Shown: piece after piece, positions 10,868-23,453 of the stretch
How positions within the stretch are numbered: position 1 is the first letter of the stretch
Layout of the letters: each line of letters begins with the position of its first letter
The notes under the pieces: model-generated
Seen by the model: the letters and a program-made list of their open reading frames with translations, nothing else
What the model was told of the DNA's origin: nothing
Databases searched by the model: none
Program-made: the position numbers and the translations under genes
Assembly (NCBI GenBank): GCA_026018925.1
Contig: JAKSZU010000016.1
Location: forward strand, 2,479,501-2,543,500
Source of the DNA: Tupaia tana
Lineage: Eukaryota; Chordata; Mammalia; Scandentia; Tupaiidae
Direction of reading: 5' to 3'
Length of the DNA stretch: 64,000 bases

Positions 10868-11055
10868 AGCAGGCGGGATGGTGATTAGGGTGCTAGACCA
10901 TAGTTCAAGTCCCAGACCTGGCATGCATGTCGAAAATCCTGAGGGGAGAATGGAAGAGAAGAGGCAGTGTGGCCGTCTCCCTCTGGGGAGGGGACTTCTC
11001 ACCCTCTCCGGTGAGTGCACACATCCAATGGCAGAAACTGGAAAGAAAAGTACAG
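10868..11055 (+). mobile_element. tRNA-derived SINE, family 1, with an internal gap
   Basis: Head AGCAGGCGGGATGGTGATTAGG, B box TAGTTCAAGTCCCAG at about 10902, then the GCATGCATGTCGAAAATCCTGAGG block, GGGGAGGGGACTTCTCACC, and a short CT part. The DNA normally between the B box and the AAAATCC block is shortened. Confidence 0.65.
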
Positions 11056-11474
11056 TACATACAGTTATGGCCACTACTTCATAGTTTATAACAAAGCTAC
11101 GAGTTTATGTGTCTGCTATAGTTTTTCTTGCTATACTGGAATGTCCTCTTTCTACTTATCGTGAAAGTTCTCTGTGAAAGGTATGCTGTGTCACAGCAGC
11201 GCCAGCCTCTTACACGCATGTGTCCCACATCTTGTGAGTGCATCATTTTCTTCAGTGCTTGATTTAAATCTTGTTGTTTTGTTCATCATGACGCTTTTAG
11301 TGAGAAAAAGCATGGAGGTGGAAGACAATGGTATGAATTATCCTGACTGGGTGTAGGCCTAGGCTACGTGTGTGTTCGTGTCTTAGTTTTTAACAAAAGT
11401 GTTTAACATTTTTTTTTAATTAGAAACTTCAAAACGGAAAAGAATCTCGTAAGATATGGCTCTAAAGAAGGAGA

Positions 11475-11700
11475 TAGTGGGCTGACTGTATCACCGCGGC
11501 GCTCGTAGAGCAGCCAGATCCCTCGCGGTTGCTGTGATTTAAATCCCTCGCCCTCTCCGCCTGAAACATACCAGGCGCACACGTGCATGCCAGTGCCACG
11601 GGCCGCACACGTGAAGGAAGGGAGCCGTGGCATGACCAGACCCTGCGGAGGACACTCATTTCTATGTCTGCATGAGCTCAGTTATGAATAAAGAAAAAAA
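11475..11700 (+). mobile_element. tRNA-derived SINE, family 2, in the Tigger remnant
   Basis: It carries GGCATGACCAGACCCTGCGGAGG at about 11629 and a tail ATGAATAAAGAAAAAAACC, the family 2 marks. The flanking Tigger blocks continue on both sides. The head and body are CpG-rich (CGCGGCGCTCG at 11495), unusual for this region. Confidence 0.6.
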
Positions 11701-11785
11701 CCTAAAGAGAAAGAAATTATTTTTGTATAGCTGTACAACATGCTTGCGGTTTAAGCCACAGTTATGACAATAAAATCAAAAAGCT

Positions 11786-12050
11786 TTCTTTTTTTAACTT
11801 GCCAAAGGGCATGTTCTATCACCGGGGAGAAAAAAAGAGCTAGAGAGAGAGAAGGAGAGGGATAAAGCAGCCCTCCATGGAGCACAGTCACGCCAGGACC
11901 CCTTCCCGTCCAGCGCTCCACTCTCAGGATTTTGCGTCTGTGTGTACTCACACTCAGCACGTGCTTAAAGCTCCTGAGCCTGGGATTTGAACCATGAACA
12001 TCCACATGGGATCTGACTCCCTTAACCACTGAGCCAAAGGCCATCTCCAG
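11786..12050 (-). mobile_element. tRNA-derived SINE, family 1 variant, in the Tigger remnant
   Basis: On the minus strand: GGAGATGGCCTTTGGCTCAGTGG head, B box GGTTCAAATCCCAGG at about 11970-11984, CT-rich part, tail AACATGCCCTTTGGCAAGTT. The body differs from the main family in the 60 bp after the B box. Confidence 0.65.
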
Positions 12051-12514
12051 AAAGCTTAACCAATTAAGTTATAAAGTAAAAGAGTTATAGTAAACTACGA
12101 TTAAATTACTGGAAAAATGTGTTTTATAAACTTAGTGTGCCCTAAGTGTGTGATGTTGTTGAACTCCACAGCTGTGTACAAAGAAGTCCTGGGTTTGCAC
12201 ATCCATACACCATCCATTCACAGACTCGCCCAGAGCAACTTCCAGCTCAGCAAGCCCCACTCACGGTGCCCTCTGCAGATGGATCACTTGTTATCTTTTG
12301 TATCCTATTTTTAATTTCTTTGGTTTATATTGAATATGTCTAAATACACAAGTCCTTGCCACTGTGTTATACTTGCTGACAGCACACAGTATGCTAACGT
12401 GTAATGACTAACACACAGTTCGCACACAGGCGCCACAGGCTTTTACGAACACGCTCTATCATATCTGCACAATGATGATGTCACCAAAGAACAGTCTTTA
12501 GAATGTGTTGTCAG

Positions 12515-12779
12515 GGGAACCAGCAGTTAGTGTAATGGCTATGTCGCTGGACTCCCATGTAGTCGACCGCAGTTCGCGTCCCGGACCCGGTGGCTTAAAA
12601 CTCACGCCGGGCGCGTGTGCGTGCGTGCCCAAGATCCCGAGAGGAGAATGAAGGAGAAGGGACTACGGCGTGACCATCCCCCCTGGGGGGTGATTTCTCG
12701 CTTTCTGTCTCTATGTCTCTCTCTGTTTGTCTGGCAAGCGCACGCACCCTATAGCGAAAAAACCTCTCCAAAAAAAAAG
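12515..12779 (+). mobile_element. tRNA-derived SINE, family 1 (young)
   Basis: Complete: GGGAACCAGCAGTTAGTG head, Pol III box A at about 12529 and box B GTTCGCGTCCC at 12572, GATTTCTCGCTTTCTGTCTC, tail TATAGCGAAAAAACCTCTCC and A-run. Exact 15-bp target duplication AGAATGTGTTGTCAG at 12500-12514 and 12780-12794. Confidence 0.95.
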
Positions 12780-13214
12780 AGAATGTGTTGTCAGCAGCAT
12801 GTGACAGTGTTGTGATCAAGGAGATAGAAAACTATACATGTAAAGCTGATTTTTTTTAATATAATAATAATTTTTTCAATTTTTTTCTTTTTTTAAATTT
12901 TCTTTTTATTTACATTTTTAAAATACATTCAATCACATTATTTAGCTTACAAGGTGATCATTTCAATATGTGAACATTTCTCCCCGGTCCAGTTGATCAA
13001 AATATAACACCACTACCTCCCTGTCTCAGCAATGCTGTCTTCGTATCCCTCCTCCAGATGTTTTTCCCCAGGCCCCACTCCTCCACACACACCACATCTG
13101 GCATTCACATCCATCTCTTGTGTTTGTACATCCTATAGCCCATTCGTTTCAGTTATAGAGTACGGACATTCGGTATATATTAAGTGGGGACATGCAGTGT
13201 TTCCCCTTCATAGC

Positions 13215-16200
13215 CTAGCTTGCTTCACTCAGCAGTAAATCTTCCATATTCTTCCACTTTCTGTCAAAAGCAAGGGTTTTGTTGTTCTTAATGGCTGAAT
13301 AGTATTCCATAGAGTATATGTGCCACAGTTTTTCAATCCATTCAGCAATACGGAGGCATTTGGGTTGGTTCCAAGTCTTAGCAATCATGAAAAGTGCCCC
13401 AATGAACATCGATGTGCAAGCACTTTTCCAATGAGGAATTCTTCTATCCTTTGGGTAGATGCCAAGAAATGGGATTGCTGGATCCTATGGCAGTTCTATT
13501 TGTAGATTTTTGAGGAATCTCCAAATTGTTCTCCACAGTGGTTGGACTAATTTACATTCCCACCAGCAGTGTAAGAGAGTTCCCCTTTCACCACACCCCT
13601 GCCAACACTTACCATTTTTTGTTTTTTAATCTTAGCCATTCTGACTGGGGTTAGGTGCTATCTCATTGTTGTTTTGATCTGCATTTCCCTTACGATGAGG
13701 GATGTTGAGCATTTTTTCATATGCCTTTGGCTATTCATATGTCATCTTTAGTGAGTGTTCTTTTCAACTCCTTCTCCCAACTTTTAATAGGGTTCATCAT
13801 CTTTTTTCCAAACAGCTTCTTTAGTTCCTTATGTATTCTGGTTATCAATCCCTTATCTGATGCATAGTTTACAAAAATATTTTCCCATTCTGAGGGCTGT
13901 CGATTCACACTAATTACTGTGTCAGTTGACTGAATGATTGGGGATTTATTCCTGTGGACTCAATTCTGTTCCATTGGTCCACATGTCTGTTCCTGTGCCA
14001 ATACCATGCTGTTTTGATTACCATAGCTTTGTAGTATATTTTTGGGTCAGGAAGTGAGATGCCACCCACTCCACTCTTCTTTTGTAGAATTGCTTTGGCA
14101 ATGTGGGGTCTTTTACTATTCCAGACGAATTTTATGATTGTCTTTTCTAAATATGCGAAGAATGTGTCTGGTACTTTGATTGGCATTGCATTAAATAGGT
14201 AGATTAACTTGGGTAGAATTGCCATTTTGGTTATATTAATTCTTCCAATCCAGGAACATGGGATGTCCTTCCACTTTTTTGTGTCATTTTCAATTTCTTT
14301 TTTTAGCTTCTCATAGTTTTCCTTGTGGAGGTCTTTAACTTCTTTGGTTAGATTTATCCCTAAGTATCTTTACTTTTAGTGGCTATGGTAAATGGAATAA
14401 CTTTTTTTCAGTTCTATCTTTGTCTGCCTGTTGTTTCTATATAGAAACGCTATAGACTTCTGTATATTAATTTTGTATCCTGCAACTTTACTGTATTTGT
14501 GCATTACTTCCAGAAATTTCTTCTTGGAAATCATTGGGTCTTCTATGTACAAAATCATGTCATCTGCGAATAGAGAGAGTTTCATCTCTTCTTTTCCTAT
14601 TTGGATGCCTTTAATTTTTTCCTCTTTTCTGATTGTGTTGGCGAGGACTTCCAATATTGAAAAGGAGTGGAGAAAGTGGGCATCCTTGTCTTGTACCCGT
14701 TTTTAGTGGGAAAGCTTTCAGCTTTTCTCCATTCAGGATGATGTTCATGATGGGTTTTTCATAGATAGCTTTTACTGTGTTGAGAAATGACCCTTGTATG
14801 CCAATTTTGCTGAGCGTCTTGATCATAAAGGGATGTTGTATTTTATCAAATGCTTTTTCTGCATCAATCGATATGACCATATGGCTTTTGTCTTTTTTCC
14901 TGTTAATATGGTGTATTACATTTATGGTTTTGTGTATGTTGAACCAACCTTGCATTCCTGGAATAAAGCCTACCTGATCATGATGTATAATCTTTTTTAT
15001 AAGTTGTTGGATACGGTTTGCTAGTATCTTGTTGAGAATCTTTGAGTCTATATTCATCAGAGATATTGGTCTATAGTTTTCCTTCCTTGTCCTGTCCTTA
15101 TCTGTTTTGAGGATAAGGGTGATAGAGGCTTCATAGAATGAATTAGGGAGAGATTCACCCTTTTGGATCTTTAGAAATAACTTGAGCAGAATGGGGGTTA
15201 ACTCTTCTTTGAAAATTTTATGGAACTCAGAGCTGAAGCCATCAGGCCAGGGCTTTTCTTTGTTGGAAGGCTATTTATTACTGATTCAATCTCCTGGCTT
15301 GTTATGGGCCTATTTAGACTTTCTATATCCTCCTGGCTCAATCTTGGTAGCTTATACGTGTCCAGGAAATTGTCCATCTCATCCAGATTGTCTTGTTTCT
15401 TGGCATATTAGTTGTTCATAATATCCTCTAATTATGTTCTGTATTTCTGCTTTGTCTGTTGTTATATTTCCTGCTTCATTGCAGATTTGATTCACCTGGT
15501 TCCTTTCTCTCTTCTTCTTAATGACTCTCGCTAGTGGTATATCGATTTTGTTTATCTTTTCAAAGAACCAGCTTTTACTTTCATTTATTTTCTGTATAGT
15601 TCACTTATTTTCTATTTCATTTATTTCTGCTTGATCTTTATTATTTCCTTTCTCCTGGAGTTTTTTGGATTATTTTGCTGTTGCTTCTCCAGTTCTCTGA
15701 GGCATGATGTTAAGTGATCCATTTGCCTTCTTTCCGTCTTCCTCTTATGAGCACTAATTGATATAAACTTCCCTCTTATGACTGCTTTTGCAGTGTCCCA
15801 AAGATTATGGAAACTCATGTCCTCATTGTCATTAGCTTCCATGAATCTTTTTATTTCGAACTTTATTTCATCAGTAGTTGTGGAGTCATTCAGTAGTAGG
15901 TTATTTAGTTTCCATGTATATGAGTATTTTTGAGGATTTCTCTTGAAATTAAACTCAAGTTTAATTCCATCATGGTCAGAGAAGATGCTGGGAATAGTTT
16001 CTATGCCTTTGAATCTATAGAGGCTTGCTTTGTGCCCTATGATGTGGTCAATCTTCAAAAAGGTTCCATGTGGGGGTGAGAAGAAAGTGTATCTCGTGGT
16101 TTTTGGATGGAAAGTTCTATAGATGTCTGTTAAGTCCATTTCATTTATGGTATCATTCAGATCCTTTATCTCTATCTATTTTTTGTCTAGATGATCTGTC

Positions 16201-16677
16201 CCAAGTGTACAGTGCAGTTTTGAGGTCTTCAACAATTAGTGAATTGCAGTCTATCTCCCCTTTTAGATCTAACAGTCTTTCCTTCACATATTTGGGTGCT
16301 CCTGTGTTAGGCGCATAGATATTTATAAGAATTATATCTTCTTGATCTATTGATCCTTTTACTACAATGTAGTGCCCTTCTTTGTCTCTTCGAACAGTTT
16401 TTGTTTTAAAGGCTATTTTGTCAGAAATTAGTATTGCAACTCCAGCTCTTTTTTGGTTCCCTATTGCATGGAAAACCTTTTTCCAACCCTTCACTTTCAG
16501 TCTATGTATGTGTTTATCGATGAGGTGGGTTTCCTGTAGGCAACAGATAGAGGGTCTCTGTTTTTTAATCCATGCTGCCAGTCTGTGTCTCTTGATTGGG
16601 GAATTTAATCTGTCCACATTCAATGTTACTATCGATGTAACTGGATCTGTCCCAACGTTTAAGTTGGCCATTGTCAC
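13215..16677 (-). pseudogene. L1-ORF2: LINE-1 ORF2 (endonuclease-reverse transcriptase), broken
   Basis: The start encodes [37 protein letters not shown] in two readable stretches: the apurinic-type endonuclease, with the N of the NVN motif and the E of QETHL kept. [10 protein letters not shown] near 15985 keeps the SDH motif. The reverse transcriptase part reads [12 protein letters not shown] and, at about 14560-14600, [10 protein letters not shown] with the catalytic FADD. Around 13922 the protein jumps from FSQLTQ to the C-terminal part, so roughly 107 residues are missing against copy 3. Several frameshifts and stops break it. Confidence 0.88.
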
Positions 16678-16715
16678 AGCAGCCTTTTACTCCTTTGTTT
16701 CTGTCTGTTAGATCT

Positions 16716-17682
16716 TTAGTTTTCCTGGAACAGTACTTTCTTCAGGGTTTCTTGAAGAGCTGGTCTGGTGCTGGCAAATTCTTTCAGGTCTTGTTTGTCT
16801 GAGAAGATTTTAATCTTTTTTTCCCCACATGAAGAATAATCTTGTGGGATACAATAATCTTGGTTGAAATTGTTTCTCTCTTAGCACTTTCAATACATCT
16901 TCCCATTCTTTCCTTGCTTGCACTGTTTCTGTTGAGAGGTCCGGAGTTAGCCTGATGGGATGACCTTTGTACGTCACTTCTCGTTTCTCTCTTGCCAATT
17001 TTAGTATCATGTCTTTACTGTGGTCTTGGACAGTCTGGCTAAGATGTGCCTTGGGGAAAATCTTCTGGGGTTGATTCTAAATGGGGTCCTTTGTATTTCT
17101 TGGGTCTTGATGCTTGAGTGCCTCTCTAGACTTGGGAAATTTTCTTCCAGGATTTCATGGAATAGATTTTCCATGCCGTTATTAGTTTCTTCACCTTCTG
17201 GGATGCCAATTATTCTGATATTTGGGTGTCTTATGAAATCTAGTATTTCTCGTATATTATCCTTGTGTTTTTTTTGTTATTTTCTCTATCTTTTTGGTGG
17301 TTCTTTCTAGGTCAGAGGTTTTATCTTCTGCATCAGAGATTCGATCCTCAGCATGATCTAATCAACTTTTAATACTTTCAAGGGAGTTTTTGATTTCCTC
17401 TATTCCAGACTTTATCTCTAATAGCTCCATCTGGTTCTTTCTCAGAGTGTCCATTTCTTCTTTCATATCTTGGAATGACTTCCTCATCTTCTGTAGTTCG
17501 TTGTCTCTTTTCTGTTCCAACTCAAAAAATTTGTTCACCATAAATGTTTGAAATTCTTTGTCTGACATTTTGGTGACATCGTCCATTAGCATGAAAGATG
17601 GAGGGGAGTTATTCTGTATCTTTGATGGAGATGTATTTTCTTGTTTATTCATACCTGAGGCTCTTCTTCTACTTCTAGCCAT
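16716..17682 (-). pseudogene. L1-ORF1: LINE-1 ORF1, broken
   Basis: The N-terminal frame (17362-17682) opens with MARSRRRASGMNKQ, then KMSDKEFQTFMVNKF and a coiled coil with KKNQ-type heptads (RKNQMELLEIK). The C-terminal domain at 16810-17010 reads ILKLAREKREVTYKGHPIRLT, the conserved nucleic-acid binding part, and the protein ends VLFQEN at 16716. It ends some 40 bp before ORF2 begins, the usual short L1 spacer. At least one frameshift separates the halves. Confidence 0.85.
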
Positions 17683-18058
17683 TGGAAGATGTATTCACTT
17701 TGAATACCTCTTGCGGAAATGTTTCTCCGACTAGGAGTAAGTGACTTTCCCTTTTGCTGCAAATTATTGTTTGCCGAAATCTCTCTTCTATTGTTTTTAC
17801 CAATGTGGTATCAAGAGGGGTACTCTACTGAGGTGTCTGAAAAGCAATATTTCCTTTTTTCACAGGTGGATCAGTACAAGGAAAGATCCCAGAGAAAGTT
17901 GTATTACTAGGGGATTTCAGATATCTGATTATAGACCTGTCTAGTCCGTATGGCAGGGTGGGAGATGAAGAGGAGAGGGTATTAGGTGAAACAACACAAG
18001 GAAAAAAAATTTAAAAAAACCATACACACACACAGAAAAAAAGAAAAAGAGAGATTTC

Positions 18059-18424
18059 ACCAAAGGCCTGCCACTTGGTCTGTGGCCTGCTGCTGAGGAC
18101 AGGACAGGCTGTGGGAGGAGGAAGACCAGGAAATTAACAAGAGAATAAAGAAGCTGACAAATAAAAAGCAGAAAATACTAGCCACCTACCTAGGGAGTGG
18201 GCGCTTGGGCTGGGGGTCTGCAAGTGAGGTGAGGGAGCAGTGATGTCCCTGCCTCAGAATCCCTGGCTGGCCAAAGGCCTGCCGCTTGGTCTGTGACCTG
18301 CAGCTGGGGACAGGACAGGCTAGGGGGTGGGCGCTTGGGCTGGGGGTCTGCAGGTGAGGTGAGAGAGCAGCGATGTCTCTGCCTCAGAATCCCTGGCTGG
18401 CCAAAGGCCTGTTTCTTGGTCTCT
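18059..18424 (-). repeat. Tandem 130-bp monomers at the 5' end of LINE-1 copy 2
   Basis: The unit starting CTAGGGAGTGGGCGCTTGGG at 18190 repeats at 18320 (CTAGGGGGTGGGCGCTTGGG), exactly 130 bp later, and GCCTGCCACTTGGTCTGTGG at 18066 repeats at 18279. About two and a half units are present, GC-rich against an AT-rich background. In mouse L1 such monomers are promoters. Here that role is inference from position alone. Confidence 0.85.
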
Positions 18425-18435
18425 GTAAAGCTGAT

Positions 18436-19066
18436 CTGATAACACGCAGTCAATTAATGCATTTTATTTTAGTTAGAAATTAAACTAGAGAAAACCTGGT
18501 CCTGTTAATAATTTCAAGTAAGTGTTCATTTTTTAATACTAAACACCTATTTATTATACTAAATCCTAATAAAATAGGATAGGTTTTAAAAGGGAATTCT
18601 CTTATTTTGATAAAGGCATCTACCAAAAAAAATTTTGACCTTCACACTTATTGGTGCAACAGGATTATTCTCTTGGTAGTTAGGAATAAAAAATGATTTC
18701 AACAATCATCTTTTTATGTAAAATTATTCTGATATTTCAAGGAAACAAAGTTGGACAGGTATATGTGTCTGTGGTTGTGCTTATGTGTGTGCAATAATTA
18801 ACAATTCCAAAATATATGTGAAGAATGGAATAAAATATAATATTTAATTTTGCTTGCTTACACATTATATAAAGATTCTGGGCCCTGATTAATCACACAC
18901 CAATACATATCATTAGGGGGAAGGTCTAAATAATTATATTTCATTGCATTATTTTTAAAAACATACTTCAAATCATAATAATCACTTTGTATTATACACT
19001 AGTCTTTATTCTCTAAAATATTTGACATTTTTGAAAAATAATTTTAAAGTAAAAATTAAAGCATTA
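18436..19066. other. Unique AT-rich spacer between two LINE-1s
   Basis: No gene or repeat is recognised. Only short stop-rich frames are seen. Confidence 0.5.
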
Positions 19067-19512
19067 GAAATTGTACTTCTTTTTTATTTTTTTAAATTTA
19101 TTTTTATTATCATCATAATCTTCTTTATATGACATTGGATTACATATAACTTTACAGTGTGTTACATTGCTTTTTCAAAAGAGAATGCCATGAATGTCAG
19201 TCAATACAGAGATATTAATCTCCCCACTTCATCATTCAATATCTTTTCAATGATTTTCCCAATCATTATTATTATTATTATAATTATTTTTTAAACAGTC
19301 AATCACTATTTCTCATTTTGCTTGTAAAAAGACTTTACCCATCATGAAATACTTCTCAGACCAATCCAGTTGAGAATACTATACATGTCATCATCAACAG
19401 GTAATAAGCCATATCCGTTTCACACTAACATCCTGCCTCTCTATCTGTTCTCTTGCTATCTTTCTTTATCCTCTTTTCTTCATCTCCCCCATTCCCCACT
19501 GTCTTATTCTCA

Positions 19513-22500
19513 TTAAGTACTTTCACTGCTTTTATGTCCTCCAATATTTCGCTCTCTACCATAAAGTGTGGATAGTCGGTATATATTAAGTGGATACATA
19601 CAATATCTTTCTTTCATAGCCTGGCTTACTTCACTCAGCTCTAGATCCTCCATATCTGACCACTTTCTATCAGATGCCAGGGTCTTGTTATTTTTTATGG
19701 CTGAGTAGTATTCCATAGAGTATATATACCACACTTTTCCAATCCATTCATCAGTTTGTGGACATTTAGGTTGGTTCCATGTCTTGGCAATTGTGAATAA
19801 TGCTGCAATAAACATTGATGTGCAAGCACTTTTCTGACTGAGCGTTCTCCTGTCCTTTGAGTAGATACCCAGAAGTGGAATTGCTGGATCAAATGGTAGT
19901 TCTATTTGTAGATCTTTGAGGAACCTCCATATTGTTCTCCACAGTGGTTGAACCAGTTTACATTCCCACCAACAGTGTTGGAGGGTTCCCTTTTCACCAC
20001 ATCCCCGCCAACACTTATCACTTTTTATATTCTTCATCTTTGCCATTCTGACAGGGGTTAGGTGGTATCTCATTGTGGTTTTTATCTGCATCTCCCTTAT
20101 GATGAGGGATGTTGAGCATTTCCTCATATGCTTTTTGGCTGTTCATATCTCTTCCTTAGAGAGATTTTTGTTCAGCTCATTTTCCCATCTTTTAATTGGG
20201 TTCATCATTTTTTTTCGCATAAGGAAGGCACTTGAGTTCCCTGTGTATTCTGGTTATCAGTTCCTTGCCTGAGGCATATTTAACAAAAATATTTTCCCAT
20301 TCTGAGGGTTGTCAGTTCACACTTGTTACTGTGTCCTTTGCTGTGCAGAAACTTCTTAGTCTGATATAGTCCCACTTGTCTATTTTAGGGATTATTGCCT
20401 GTGCTTTGGGAGTCTTATTTAAGAAGTCTTTGCCTACTCCAATGTCTCCCAGAGTTTCCCCAGCATTTTCCACCAGTAGTTTTATTGTTTGAGGTCTTAG
20501 GTTCAGATCTTTGATCCATTTTGAGTTGATTGTTGTTAATGGTGAAAGATGAGGGTTCAGTTCCATCTTTCTGCAGGTGGATACCCATATTTTCCAGCAC
20601 CATTTACTAAAGAGGTTTTCCTTTTCCCAATGGATTGACTGATATCCTTTGTCAAGGATCAGTTGGCTGTAAGTTTTGGGGGTTATTTCTGGGATCTCTA
20701 TTCCATTGGTCCACATGTCTGTTTTTATGTCAATACCATACTGTTTTGATGACCACAGCTTTATAGTATATCTTGGGATCAGGGAGTGATATGCCTTCTA
20801 CTCCATTTTTCTTGCTCAGGATTGCTTATGCAATATGGGGTCTTTTATGATTCCAGACAAATTCTATGATTGTCTTTTCTAGATCTGTGACAAATATTTC
20901 TGGTATTTTGATTGGAATTGCATTAAATATGTAGATTAATTTGGGTAGAATTGCCATCTTGATTATGTTAATTCTTCCAATCCAGGAGCATGGGATGTCC
21001 TTCCACTTTTTTTTATGTCACTTTCAATATCTTTTTTAAGATTTTCATAGTTTTTCTTTATAAAGGTCTTTGACTTTCTTAGTTAGGTTTATCCCTAGGT
21101 ATCTTATACATCTTGTGGCTACAGTGAAAGGGATTCCTTTCTTCAGCTCTACTTTGTTTAACTTGTTCATAAATAGATATGCTGTAGATTTTTGGATTTT
21201 GATTTTGTATCCTGCCACTTTACTGTATTCACTTATTACTTCAAGAAGTTTATTCATGGAGACCTTTGGATCTTCTAAGTATGCCATCATGTCATCTGCA
21301 AATAAAGATATTTTCAACTCTTCTTTGCTTATCTGAATGCCTTTTATATTGTTCTCTTCTCTGATTGCAATAGCTAAGACTTCCAGTACTGTATTAAAGG
21401 GCAGTGGAGAAAGTGGGCAGCCTTGCCTAGTACCCGTTTTTAGCGGAAAAGCGTTCAGCTTTTCCCCATTCAGTATAATGTTTGCTGTAGGTTTTTCATA
21501 GATGGCTTTTATTGTATTGAGAAATCACCCTTCTATACCAATCTTACTGTGGGTCTTAATCATAAAAGGATGTTGTATTTTATCAAATGCTTTCTTCACA
21601 TCAATTGAGATGATCATATGGTTTTTATCTTTCTTTCTGTTAATGTGGTGTATTACATTTATGGTCTTGCATATATCGAACCACCCTTGCATCCCTGGGA
21701 TAAAGCCTACCTGGTCGTGATGAATGATCTTTGTTATATGTTGTTGGATACGATTTGTGAGTATCTTGTTGAGAATTTTTGCATCTATATTCATCAGTGA
21801 TATTGGTCTGTAGTTTTCCTTTTTTGTCTTGTCCTTATCTGTTTTGGGGATGAGGATGATGGAGGCTTCATAAAATGAATTTGGGAGGTTTCCTTCCTTT
21901 TGAATGTTTAGAAATAATTTTTGTAGGCTAGGGGTTAACTCTTCCTTAAAAGTTTTGTAGAATTCAGAAGTGAAGCCATCTGGACCTGGGCTTTTCTTTG
22001 TTGGGAAGTTATTTATTACTGATTCAATCTCCTGACTTGTTATGGGTCTATTCAGATTCTCTATGTCCTCCTGATCCAATCTTGGTAGATTATATGCATC
22101 CAGGAATTTGTCCATCTCCTCCAAGTTATCTTGTTTGTTGGCATATAGTAGCTCATAGTATCCTCTAATGATATTTTGTATTTCTTCTATGTCTGTTGTA
22201 ATATTGCTTATTTCATCACATATTTGATTAATTTGGTTTCTTTCTTTCTTCTTCTTGATCAGTCTAGCCAAAGGTTTGTCGATCTTGTTAATGTTTCCAA
22301 AGAACCAGCTTTTGCTTTCATTTATTTTCTGTATGGTTTGTTTATTTTCTATTTCATTTATCTCTGCTCGAACCTTTATTATTTCTTTTTGCCTGGCATT
22401 TTGGGGGTTTGTTTGTTGTTGTTTTTCCAATTCCCTGAGGCATGATGATAAGTTATCTATTTTTCATCTTTCTATCCTTTTCTCATGTGCACTAATTGCT

Positions 22501-23408
22501 ATGAATTTCCCTCTTACGACTGCTTTTGCTGTGTCCCATAGATTATGGACATTTGTGTACTCATTATCATTTGTTTCCATAAATTTTTTGATTTTAGCCT
22601 TAATTTCTTCAGTAGTGAAGAAGTCATTCAGAAGTAGGTTGTTCAGTTTCCATGGGTTTGTGTATTTTCGGGGTTGTTTCTTGAAATTAATCTTGAGTTT
22701 AATTCCATCATGGTCAGAGAAGATGCTGGATACAGTTTCTATGCTTTTGAATCTGTAAAGGCTTGATTTGTGTCCTAACATATGATCAATCTTTGAAAAG
22801 GTTCCATTCCATCGTGAGAAAAATATATATGTTGTGGATGTAGGATGGAAAGTTCTATAGATAACTGTCAAGCCCATTTGATTTATAGTATCATCTAAGT
22901 CCTGTATCTCTCTATTTATTTTCTGTCTAGAAGATCTGTCTAAAGATAATGGGGTGTTGAGATTTCCAACAATTATAGTATTTCTCCCTATCTCTCCTTT
23001 TAGCTCCAGCAGTCTTTCCTTCACATATTTAGGTGCACCTGAGTTGGGTGCATAAGTATTTATAAGGGTTATGTCTTCTTGCTGGATTACCCCATTTACT
23101 ATTATATAGTGACCTTCTTTGTCTCTTCTTTCAGTCTTTGTCTTGAAATCTATTTTGTCTGAGATCACTATCGCTATTCCAGCCCTTTTTTGATTTCCAT
23201 TTGCATGGAATATCTTTTTCCAGCCCTTTACTTTTAGTCTATGTATGTCTTTATCCATAAGGTGAGTTTCTTGTAGGCAACAGATAGAGTGTTTCTGTTT
23301 TCTTATCCGTTCAGCCAGTCTATGTCTCTTAACTGGAGAATTTAATCCATTGACATTCAATGTAATTATCAATATTTCTGTACCTGATCCTATCGTTAAG
23401 TGAGCCAT
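19513..23408 (-). pseudogene. L1-ORF2: LINE-1 ORF2, nearly complete but broken
   Basis: Codons 1-314 (22464-23408) are open: the endonuclease with [37 protein letters not shown] and SDHDGIKL. The usual GDFN motif reads GNLN here, so a catalytic aspartate is lost. Then 301 open codons (21525-22430) hold the start of the reverse transcriptase with [16 protein letters not shown] and [26 protein letters not shown] with the FADD active site is at 21285-21317. The C-terminal 204 codons (19513-20127) hold the cysteine knuckle [18 protein letters not shown]. Several frame breaks separate these blocks. Confidence 0.93.
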
Positions 23409-23453
23409 TTTCTTGGTTGCTTTTTGTTCTCATATAACTGTCTGTCTGATTTC

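Larger units (their letters stand above)
11345..12812 (-). mobile_element. Tigger-like DNA transposon remnant (TcMar-Tigger)
   Basis: Three separated blocks match in order the 3' non-coding half of a Tigger-type element as I remember it: 11345-11470 (GCCTAGGCTACGTGTGTG, TTAGTTTTTAACAAAAGTG), 11705-11785 (TTTTTGTATAGCTGTACAAC), 12055-12514 (CAGAGCAACTTCCAGCTC preceded by CACTCAGACTCGCC-like text, and GCTCTATCATATCTGCACAATGATG), ending near 12812 after GTGTTGTCAGCAGCATGTGACAG. SINEs at 11475, 11786 and 12515 interrupt it. No transposase frame remains. The strand given is that of the consensus I recall and is uncertain. Confidence 0.55.
12851..18424 (-). mobile_element. L1: LINE-1 copy 2, near full length, reverse
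   Basis: Read on the minus strand: 5' region with two 130-bp monomers (about 18059-18424), ORF1 (16716-17682), a spacer of about 40 bp, ORF2 (13215-16677), 3' UTR and T-rich end (12851-13214). Target duplication GTAAAGCTGAT at 12840-12850 and 18425-18435 shows a single insertion by target-primed reverse transcription. ORF2 lacks about 320 bp near 13922 compared with copy 3. Both frames carry several breaks, so the copy is dead. Confidence 0.92.

Noticed and set aside
18190-18453. Minus-strand frame of 87 residues with internal repeats
   Set aside because: It is the translation of the 130-bp L1 monomers, whose repeat explains the repeated residues.
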